The notes beneath the pieces are model-generated. The model was not told the DNA's origin, did not search any database, and worked only from the letters and a program-made list of their open reading frames with translations. Positions 24,171-33,030 of a stretch of 64,000 nucleotides of DNA are shown in pieces. Source of the stretch: Moniliella sp. 'wahieum' (Eukaryota > Basidiomycota > Moniliellomycetes > Moniliellales > Moniliellaceae); NCBI GenBank assembly GCA_003971905.1, contig RSEE01000057.1, positions 62,001-126,000 of the forward strand. Direction: 5' to 3'. Within the stretch, counting starts at the first letter, position 1. Every line of letters begins with the position of its first letter. The translations under genes were made by a program, and so were the position numbers.

Positions 24171-24324
24171 TGTTGAGTGAGATGCCACCTGCGCCCCAGC
24201 CCATTCCGCCTCCGGTTTATTCCGGAGTAGATCTTCCCGAGGTTTCTGCCCCCAGTAATTCATTCCTTAGTCAACCATCTCCCTCCTCACCGGTAGCAGA
24301 CCGCTGGGCAGATCTCCTCCGACA
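24171..24324 (+). repeat. LTR, 154 bp, plus orientation
   Basis: It begins TGTTGAGTG and ends TCCTCCGACA. It is the same family as the LTR at 22369-22526 but faces the other way. It therefore cannot be the matching 5' LTR of the fossil between them; it looks like a separate insertion into, or an inversion product of, that element. Confidence 0.88.
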
Positions 24325-24379
24325 GAGGCCCTGAGGCAAACCAAATCAAGATCCAAAAAAGGAGTCAACCAAAACCAAT

Positions 24380-24479
24380 CGACAACGACAGGACTCGAAC
24401 CTGTGCAGGCAAAGCCTAATTGATATCTTGAACAATTAGCCGTTCGAATCAATCCCCTTAACCACTCGGGCACGTTGCC
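24380..24479 (-). tRNA. tRNA-Ser(CGA) with 18-nt intron
   Basis: On the minus strand the acceptor GGCAACG (24479-24473) pairs with CGTTGTC, and the discriminator base is G, as usual for tRNA-Ser. The anticodon stem ATTGA/TCAAT encloses TT-CGA-A. An 18-nt intron (CGGCTAATTGTTCAAGAT) sits after position 37. A long variable arm (AGGC-TTT-GCCT) and a T arm with GGTTCGAGTCC complete a class II tRNA of 82 nt once spliced. The intron's CTAATTG can pair with CAATTAG of the 3' side, giving an alternative hairpin. Confidence 0.93.
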
Positions 24480-24858
24480 AAGATGCCAATGTTGGTGCGT
24501 CAAAGTAATTTCACCTCAGCGCCTCAGCGCTCAAACCTGGAGATTGATAACGATTGATGATTGCTCTCCTGGTTTTCTGCCTTCTGTCTCCCCTTTCGTT
24601 GCGGGCTGCGTCACCTCGCGTCCCCCAACCTACTTGTCTGTCTATCTGCTCCTACCACAGCCAAGAACAACGACGGCTACCATACAGACGGTAAGACGAT
24701 GAGACGATGAGAGGATGAGACGACGAGAGGATAGGACAATGAGACAATGGGACAATGGGACCTGGGGCGAACCGCACTGCGACCAGAGTACAAAACAAGC
24801 AGCAGCCCAACCGTCCGTTTCAAGGGAAGACCCAAGAACCCAAGAACCCCCTAATCCC
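24480..24858. other. Intergenic between tRNA-Ser and the PROPPIN gene
   Basis: No gene is seen. GACGATGAGA-type imperfect repeats occupy about 24690-24765. The segment includes the 3' side of the PROPPIN gene and the 5' flank of the tRNA. Confidence 0.5.
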
Positions 24859-27800
24859 CTACGATGGCGGGCCAAACAACACGTCGTTCCTGCCAAAGGT
24901 ACGGTACGCTTCCAATCGGCACTTGATCGATCCCGACAGAGCCTCCGCATCCGTCTCCGGCACCGGTACCGGTACCGGCACAGGTACCGCGTTGCCCTTC
25001 TCGGCAGCCGAAGATGACGGTCCTGCCTGCGTGGAAGAACGAGAGGAACGAGAGGTACGAGAGGTACGGGAGGGACGTGAGGGACGGGAGGGACGGGAGG
25101 GAGGCGAGGAAAGTGAGGAACGGTACATTGACAAGACCAACTCTTCCTCCTCTCTTCTTCCTTTCTTCCTCTTCCTCCTCTTCCTCCTCTGTTTCATGCA
25201 TCTCCTCCTGGGCCGCGTGGGGTCTGTGCGGGGGTGGTGGTAAATCGCCCGGCCCACAGCGGGCGGGTCAAGTGCGATGCGGTAAAAGTGGCCTGCGGTC
25301 GTTGCGGCCAACAAGTGGAACGGTTCGGAGTATGGAGAGGGCGGGGTAGCAGCTACCCACGATAAGGCCACACGTTCATCAATCGCTGCTTCGCCCTTAC
25401 GCACCGAGGCGATCCGTTGGCGCAAGGATGCCCATTGACCTTCCCTCGTAGGACCGGCGGCAGTAGATTCCTTTCCCTTGCCCGGTCCTTGTACTTTGAC
25501 TTTAACCCAGTCGGTCGCAGCAGGTGGTGGTACATCGCCATACCCAGTTTGCATCGTGGCTGCCTGCTCGCCTTGCTGCTCCCATGTCGGCATCCGTATC
25601 GCATTGTCCCGTGACGGCGCAAACGTGCGCAACGCAGCCGGAACAGCGCGGTGGACCACTCCGAGTGGAAGTACCGTGGTAGCAGGGACGGTGGCACGAC
25701 ACGCGAAAGGGAGCTAAGCTTGGACTTGGATTTGGGCTGGGACTGGGACTTGGATTGCGAGTGGGACTGCGATTGGGATTGGGGTTGGGATGCGGATGTA
25801 GAGTGGGAATGGGAATGGGAATGAGGACGGGAATGGGGATGGGCGTGGGTATGGGAATGAGAATGAGGATGAGAGTGCGAATGGGCCGAGGCTGGGTTAG
25901 AAGGGGGCATACCCGAGGACCTCTTCTCTGGCCGGGCCAAAAGATAAAAAAAGTGGATGGTACCCGTCTCACTCACCACGGCCAGCCAGTGCGCATCGGG
26001 AGAAAAGGAGACATCGTAAATCTTGGCTGTATCAAGGCCGCGACGCAACTCGCGCACTTTGCTCAGACCCAGACGGAGACGATGCTTATGTTTAGGTTTG
26101 TCCGGTGGATCGTACGCCAAATCCGGACCAAGGTGCCTTTGTCCGACATGGTCGCCAACCACGTTCCACACGCTGACAAACTCAGTGCCGCCAGCGTCGA
26201 TTCGTGCGCAGCAATGATCGCGGCCGGCCATGCGTGCGGCCCCTATGTTCGGGCCCAATGGACAGGGGGTAGTTGGACCAGACCGGTTTTGCGGCCTGCA
26301 AGGACCACTATCGCTTGTCCCGTATCCTCCACCGGACTGATGGCGCCCAAGCCTTGGGCAGTATCCGAGATGGGCGTCACCAATCGTTCCTCCACCCTCC
26401 AAGTGGGTAAGAGTGCCTGTTGCCCTTTTTCTCGGCTTGAGCTTCGCCACCAGCACCGGAACCATCTGACGATGGGAACGGTCCAATGTCCAGGATGATC
26501 GCTCTCGTCTGAAGCACCACCACGACCACCGCGTATGAATGGGGTAGGACAGGGGAACGAGGCGCGTGCGAAGTGGTATGGTGGTGCGAGCGCGAACCGT
26601 CAAAGTGAATGTATGCGCGTAGACGTTGCGTACCGTCTCCCCAAACTCAAGTTGCGCCACCACACTTCCTAGTTGGGGAGAGTTAGTTTCGGAAGAGATA
26701 GTTTGGGAAGGCGGGACAGGGGAAGGGACAGAGGGGAAGCTGCCTCAGCACAACGTCCGACCCCGATGCTCGAGTCCGAGTCCGACACTTCGTCTTCGTC
26801 CTTTGACGAGGCGAATGGGGACGGTGTCGGTAAAGCAATTGTCGTTGGTGCTAGCTCAGACACCAAAGGGGCAGGCAGGGGACTTGACGGAGACGAGGCA
26901 GCCTCCAATTCTGTGGGCGCAGGGAGAGGTTGCTCAGGTACCGAAGCAGGAACTTGCCTAGGCGTGGCGGGCGGAGAGAGAGAATCAAAGGACGCCCGTG
27001 ACGAGGCGTGAGATAGGGAGACCGAGCTGGGTCACCTGCGGGCGCCGTAGGGACCAACAGGGAGGAACGTGCGGTTTTTGCATCAAACACACTCATGAAC
27101 ATGGCGCGTCTGAGCCTGAGCCTGATCCGGAGCCGGAACCATGGTGTGAGCCGGACTCGGAACTGGCGCCATCGCTAACAGACAGTGGCGATGCATCTCC
27201 AGATCGCGGGCGCCGCTCAAGGTCCAGATTCGTGGGCAGATACGATGGTGAGAGACGGTGAGATTGGCTTCGTTCGGTGAGCGTACTTGATCTTCCGGAC
27301 CCAGTGGCAAAAGCAGAGTCGGAGGGGATGAGAGAGGGATCAGTCAGGGAGTGGTGGTGGTGTGGCTCGTGCTGGAAAGGTGGCTGGATGTCAATGTCTC
27401 GTGACATTTGGTGCCGGTACCGACGAAGGAGGATGGGGCGATGTGCCCATGTCGCCAGGGAGGTGCGCAGCAGGCAACGGATCAATCGAATCGGGGCGAG
27501 CCATTTGGAGTTCGCGTTGGTCAGCAGTAGGAGAGATCGAGCGAGAAATGATAGGCGACCGCTGGGGTGAAAGAGGAGCTGGCAATGCGCCCAGACTCAG
27601 ACTCAAGATCAGAATCGGGATGAGAATGGGAAGCAGGGGAGGCGAACCCGAAAAGGTTTCACCACCTTCACCATCGAGATCCGACAGCTTAGACATCTCT
27701 TGAGGAAACGACGTCGAGGGAGACTGTAGCAATTCTAGACGAGAGGCATCGTTGAACGCAGCAGTCGAAACAATGGGAGGGTCCGAGAGTGGGGGTGGGG

Positions 27801-28989
27801 GTGGTGTTGCCGCCTCCTTTGGCGAGGGTGGGTTTGGCGTTGCTTGCGCCAGGGATGAGGGATCTTGATGCTCAGATATAAAATCCGAGATCTCATCCAA
27901 ATCAGGTATATCGCCCACACCCCCCGTGGTAAGGGTATCTTCACCATCCTTCCGCTGCGATTCACTCAGTGTAGCTGCGGTGGCGTCTGTATGGAACTGG
28001 GGGTCGTCCTGCGGGGAAGGGGGCAAGGGAATGTCGGCGACAGAACGTGAAGATGGTTCCCAATAACGGGGGGGCATTGGTGCCCCTGAGTCGCGTAGGT
28101 TGGACAAGCCGTCTGCCGCCCTGTCAGAAAAGGGCGAACTTGAGATATTCTCCCATCGCTTCCCGTCCTCGGGGAGGGGGAGGTATGCTGAAATTCCTCC
28201 CAGGCAGGATCCATGTCGCGATCGGACGGAGACATCGTACCACGATCCGAACCCACTGGTTCCAGCTGATACCTTGACGCTGAAATGGATGCAGCTGAAA
28301 CAAGAGACGCAGAGGAACTCCCGCTACTGGTTCGGCTGCTGGCTCGGCTCATACCGAGAAGAGAGGGAAGCTGTTGCGGGAGCCGTAAAAGTGGGATGCT
28401 CAGCCGGTATGGGATCTGGATCCATCCCGGCAGGTCTGCTGACCGCTGGAGTGTCGTTGAATGGGTCACGAGATGAACTGTCGAGTAGGGAGTCTGGGGA
28501 TTGCAGACTCGCCGTATACCCACTAGGGAGCCCGTCCGGGTGAGGTGGAGGGGTCGGGGGAGTGAGGGTGGAGACGACGGTTGACTTGGTGGGCGGTGTG
28601 AGTGCTGAGGCGGTTCAAGGGAAAATTGGTCGTCCCAGAGTGTCAGAGCAGTGGATGGGAAGAGGCCCGACCGCTGGCTTCCGACGAGGAGGACAAGGGA
28701 TGTATCTGCCACGGAACAGCGAGGCGCAGGTCCTGGCGGTCAAACTCTGGACGGGGCGCAAGAGAAAAGAGAGAGAGGTTAGAATGAGGGGGGAAAGCGG
28801 GGAGGAATACGCACCTCGTCGATAGGCCTCGCCGTAGGGCTGGACGCGCTGTACAAAAAAGCCGTGGGGGGTGGCGCACGCAAACGCGCTGCTCGCGGCC
28901 TCGGCCGAGCTGCCATGGGGCACGAAGCGGATGGAGGCGGCGGCAGGGGTGGCGGCGTGGGAGGTGATGGAGTGGCGCGGGAGCAGCAT
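24859..28989 (-). CDS. PROPPIN beta-propeller (Atg18/Hsv2/WIPI family) with large inserts
   Basis: PROPPINs bind PI3P and PI(3,5)P2 on endosomes, vacuoles and autophagic membranes. Read right to left, the N-terminal blade has A-C-A-T-P-H-G-F-F-V-Q-R-V near 28870. A 68-bp intron (28747-28814, GTGCGT...TCCAG) joins Y-R-R-E to F-D-R-Q-D. Next come V-L-L-V-G-S-Q and T-L-W-D-D near 28680-28640. Blade 3 restarts at A-Q-L-E-F-G-E-T-V-R-N-V near 26650. The lipid-binding motif is L-R-R-G near 26045, followed by I-Y-D-V-S-F-S-P-D-A and S-E-T-G-T-I-H-F-F. L-L-P-R-Y-F-H-S-E-W-S lies near 25670, and the end is K-C-R-L-E-A-Y-R-T-F-G. About 2 kb (28640-26665) between T-L-W-D-D and blade 3 encodes a Ser/Pro-rich insert absent from typical family members. 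A His/Ser repeat (about 25705-25890) sits before the S-E-W-S block, and a basic, RS-rich segment (about 25030-25200) near the end. Several frame switches interrupt it. LRRG favours the Hsv2/WIPI3-4 branch over Atg18. Confidence 0.85.
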
Positions 28990-29353
28990 GGCGCAGTGGG
29001 AACGAGGCGGGTTGCAGTGTTGGGGCGTGATGATGGTGATGGTGGCGATGGTGGCGATGGCGATGGCAATGGAAATGGCGATGGCGATGGCAATGCTTGT
29101 GCTGATGATGGCGTTGGCGATGGCGATGGCGATGGCGATGATGGGGCAGGAGACAAATGGCCGATGGCCAGCGGCTATCAATCTACAGCGTCGTGAGATC
29201 AGGCGGTCGGTGATCGATCGGGATGGATGATGCATTCAGGCCATCGCCGCCATGCTCAGGGGGCCGCTGACGTAGCCCGGCATGCCGTAATGGTTACGTA
29301 CCCGGGGTGGGACAGGTCAGGTGACCAGCGCCCCCATAGCCAGCGCGCGGCTA
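28990..29353. repeat. Promoter side of the PROPPIN gene with GATGGC hexamer array
   Basis: GATGGC/GATGGT/GATGAT words are arrayed at about 29023-29150, just upstream of the PROPPIN start and downstream of the photolyase stop. A related GGCGAT/GGCGCT repeat precedes the TOR start. No gene is supported here. Confidence 0.7.
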
Positions 29354-31342
29354 CTACCGCCGGCCGGGCGTCTGGAAGCGGCGCAGCGCACGCTCGCGGG
29401 CGTGCCGGTGGTCGACAATCGGCGCCGGGTAGCCGAGCTTGGCAAACGCCGCGCGCGGCAGCCGCTCGTAGGGCATGTGGATCGCCGCGCCCTCGACGCT
29501 GCGCAGCTCGGGCACCCACCAGCGGATGAACGCGCCGCTCGCATCGCTCTTCTCCGACTGCGCCACCGGGTTGAAGATGCGGAAGTAGGGCTGCGCGTCC
29601 GTCCCCGTCGACGCGGCCCACTGCCAGCCGCCGTTGTTGGCCGCGAGGTTGCCGTCGATGAAGTTGCGCATAAAGTACTGCTCGCCCCGCCGCCAGTCCA
29701 GCATCAGATGCTTGCTGAGGAACATGGCGGCGATCATGCGCCCGCGGTTGTGCATCGCGCCTTGGGCGTTGCACTGCCGCATGCACGCGTCCACGATCGG
29801 GTAGCCCGTCCGGCCCTCCTTCCATGCCTGCAGCCCAGCCTGTCCTCCTCCCACCACCGCCTCATACCGCTGCACAAACGCGCCCCATGCTCACCCGCGG
29901 CCACGCCGCTAGCACATGCCCGTAAAAGTCGCGAAACCCCAGCTCGATGTTCCACTGCCCTGGCCCCGAGGTGCGGTCGAGCACCAGCCTGCCCGCCGTC
30001 TGCGTCTGGCTCTGCCGCAAGCACGCCCGCGCACTGATCACGCCCGCCGACAAGTAGGGCGATAGGTGCGAGGTTCCATTTTCGGCAAGCTGGTTGCGCC
30101 CAATGTGGTAATGGGCAAACCGGCTCGTTGCTCCCTTGTCCTTCTTGGTCGCAGACGACAGGAGCGGCGTGTCGTCAGCTGTCGCCGGGCCTTGAAGAAA
30201 GGGGAGACCTGCCTTGCCAAAGAGAAAGTGCTTCAGTACCGTCTCCGCCGTTCTTCCCCGGCAGGCCAAAGATCCCGCATAGTGTCCCTGTCGGCGCATT
30301 CAAACCCGGCGACCGACTCGGGCACCGGTTGGAACAGCGTCTTGAGCGTCGCGTCGTCTTGAATCTTCTTGTTGTTCCCTCCGGGGCAGGGTATTTGACC
30401 AAGGTCTCCTCTGGGTGGGCCGCAATGTACGCGGCCCAGCTTCGGCTCCAGGGGGTAAAAACAGCATAGGGACGGCCAGCCTTGGTAAGCAGTTTACCAG
30501 GCGGCACAACATACGTATCCTCCACCAAGGTGATGTGGAGGTCTCCTTGGCGACTCGCTTCCTGGACCACGGCGGCATCCCGCCACAGTTCATCCACCTC
30601 GTACTCAATGTTGCCAAACAGATGGGTCACACCCCATTCATGCGCCCACTGCACCACGTCGCGCGATCTGGGTCCTGCGGGAGTGGGTGCGCACGACGAG
30701 GGGGATGTGCAGAGTGTCCAAGTCGGTTTTGATCAGGGCAAGGTGCGCAGGATAAAGTCGACCAAGCGAGGACTCACGTCGTGAGCAGCAAAGTCTTGCG
30801 GACTGAGCACATGGAGCACCAAGATGTCCACCATTCTTTTTGGCTTGGTCCGAAGCCAACGACAGTGCATGGTTGTCCTTCAAGCGCAGATCGTGATTGC
30901 GCATCCAATAGATTACATTGCCCTGCGCGTGGATGCGCTGCTGCTTGGACAAGACGCTGGCAAGGTGATCCCTCGGAGTCATACCGGGCGGCAAGCCGGG
31001 GTTCATCTCATTTGCCCGAAAACTGGGCGGGGCACTCGACTCGTCGTCGGCGCTTGGGCCGTACGTATTGGGGCGGGCACGTTTGTACGCGCGCCGGCCC
31101 TTCTCATCCGGGTCCACGTCCCCATCCATGGCAGTCTGAGGGTCGAGCGCCTTCTCCTCGTCGTTGTCCACAGGAGTGGAAATGGCACGTTTGCTGCGAG
31201 GGTGGTGACCATAGTGTAACCGCGGCGGGGAAGCAAGATGGAGGGGAGAAGGAAACGGACGGCACGTCTGCTTGGAAACCCAACAACAGCGAGCATCTGC
31301 CCCTGCCACATGACAACCAGTGAATACGGGCCGGAACATCAA
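29354..31342 (-). CDS. PHR1: Class I CPD photolyase (FAD-dependent DNA repair)
   Basis: It reverses cyclobutane pyrimidine dimers with blue light. Read right to left, after a basic, possibly targeting N terminus, the antenna-binding domain begins with V-I-Y-W-M-R-N-H-D-L-R-L-K-D-N near 30900. It includes G-N-I-E-Y-E-V-D-E-L near 30610. The FAD domain has T-S-H-L-S-P-Y-L-S-A-G-V near 30060, E-L-G-F-R-D-F-Y near 29930, E-G-R-T-G-Y-P-I-V-D-A-C near 29800 and A-A-N-N-G-G-W-Q-W-A-A-S-T-G-T-D near 29630. The last of these matches bacterial class I enzymes residue for residue as I recall them. The end R-A-L-R-R-F-Q-T at 29370 is typical. Frame switches lie near 30825, 30330-30370 and 29880. The start is uncertain: ATG at 31342 is the furthest in-frame choice, and M-D-G-D-V-D-P-D near 31130 is an alternative. 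Confidence 0.94.
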
Positions 31343-31827
31343 GGATCGATGACATTATAGCTGTCTTGTAGCCACCAGATGACAGCTGCTGACCTCGGGC
31401 TAACGTACTAGGCTAACGCGCAAGGTAAAATAAAGCATCGGACAGACGGGTGGATGGCGGCCCAATGCTCAAAATAAAATCAAGAAAGCTCGATGGAGGG
31501 CACGATCGAGAGCAAAGGCAGTGGAACGGCAGCTGTCACAATCATACTCTCCAAGCAGGCACACTGTAATGTTGTCGACGGCCTCGATCGCCAACGGGAT
31601 GAAACAGATGATGCAAACACAAGCGGCACACCAGGCCACTACTATAGTCAGTCACTCCAGACCCCTCGGAAATGTGCCCGGGGTAGGTGCTGGCAGTTGT
31701 CCAACGCATCTGCCATCACTGCCGTCGGCGCGTCCGCCTCGTACTGATGCGTGATGTCGAGCAAAGGTAGCTATAGTAGCTATACAACACCACCATCATC
31801 ATCATCGCCTCGGCCAATGCACGCCAG
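31343..31827. other. Intergenic between photolyase and the acetyltransferase
   Basis: No gene is supported. A short CATCATCATC run lies at about 31791-31806. The segment probably contains the photolyase promoter and the acetyltransferase 3' end. Confidence 0.5.
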
Positions 31828-32475
31828 TTAAGAACCCAGTAGACTGGTTGGTAAATCTAACGCCATGTGGAGGAGAGGGTAGGGCCTCCCTTGCTCATCA
31901 AGGGCAGATCGACCAGTACAACGGAAGCCAAGACGGAGATAAAAACTCGTCGCGCCGTGTTGGCTTCATTGACCTCAGTCCTAAGGCACGCAAAGCCTTG
32001 GGATGCGCCCAGGTTGCAGCGTGTGGACCAACGCCTTTCCCACCCCTCGTGAATGAAAGGCGGGATGGACAAACAGCGCATCCATACTCCCCGCCGCATC
32101 CGACACAGACAACAGAAAGCCTGCCACCACGCCCTTACTTGGGTGGGCGCGTGGGTGTGTCGTGTCCGGATAATGGTGGGACGGGCTCCTGTCGAAGCGG
32201 AAACGTTTCATTCCATCTTCATCCTTGTCTCCTCCGCCTCGTCCAGTGGCTGCAGACTCCACACAAGCTCTTCATCGGCGGGGAGGAGAATGGGATCGTC
32301 AGGCGCGAGAATGGCAAGGGTGGGCCACTAGAGGAAAGGCACGTTGCAGCTCTTGGTCAAGCTGGATCCGATCCTCAGGAGAGAGAAACGTATGCGTTGC
32401 ATCTACGGCCGCACGCCAGATGGTGAGCAGTTGGGCGCCCTGGGCTGGACTCGGCCTTGCCTGAACCACGCGCAT
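31828..32475 (-). CDS. GNAT N-acetyltransferase, bacterial YjaB-like
   Basis: GNAT enzymes move acetyl from acetyl-CoA to an amine; the substrate here is unknown. From ATG at 32475 the N-terminal helix reads Q-L-L-T-I-W-R-A-A-V-D-A-T-H-T-F-L, then S-P-E-D-R-I. The acetyl-CoA loop is M-D-A-L-F-V-H-P-A-F-H-S-R-G-V-G-K-A-L-V (about 32078-32019). The C-terminal part has V-N-E-A-N-T-A-R near 31965, then F-Y-L-R-L-G-F, G-R-S-A-L-D-E-Q-G-R-P-Y-P-L-L-H-M and a TAA at 31828. The length of about 215 codons is somewhat above the 150-170 usual for the family. The extra residues lie between the first helix and the G-F-L-L-S strand. Frame switches occur near 32310, 32215 and 31945. The combination of motifs is that of bacterial YjaB-type proteins, so a transferred origin is possible but not shown. 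Confidence 0.85.
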
Positions 32476-33030
32476 CGCTCGGCCACTTGACTGCCTCTCG
32501 ATGGCAGAAGAGGAAAACAGATCGTCATGCGTTTGATGCCACCGGTTATGCGGAATTGACTGTTTGGTCCGCAGCGTTCGATTGTCGCCACTTTAATTCC
32601 CGGCAACGTATTCCACAGTTACGCGTTAATTGCGCGCTCTGGTCGCCAACCGCATCGCAGACATTCAGAACGTCCCCAGTCTTCGCCGTTACCGCCGCGT
32701 TGCACCCTAATCCCTTCGCCCCTTCGAGCCTCCACAACGCCCAGATCCAAACGCTTGCACTCGGCACTAAGTGAGTGTTCTACAGAAGTGCATAATACCA
32801 CCATTGCAACGCAGTGTGATGGGCCCTCCTCCCTTTTAGTTATTGCTTACGGGGCAAACGATCGGGCCCCACGGCCAGACGGACCTGCCCGTTTGAATGT
32901 GCTGCTTGTACGCACCTAATGTTCTCCTTGGTCATAGGGAGAATTGGGCTGGCCGACAACCTCGGCGACGCTGCAAATGTATGATGGCGAGCAACGGCTT
33001 TTGGCGTGTATATAAGTGGGTTGCCCCTAT
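32476..33030. other. Intergenic, with TATA-like site
   Basis: No gene is supported. A GTATATAAG box lies at 33007-33015 on the plus strand. It may belong to a solo LTR or an element edge next to the gag fossil on the right. Confidence 0.35.

Noticed and set aside
22369-24324. DNA transposon with terminal inverted repeats
   Set aside because: The ends are TG...CA LTRs and the interior encodes gag and RNase H, so this is LTR-element debris.
29321-30037. 238-codon open frame on the plus strand inside the photolyase
   Set aside because: Shadow of the minus-strand photolyase, whose FAD-domain motifs are unmistakable.
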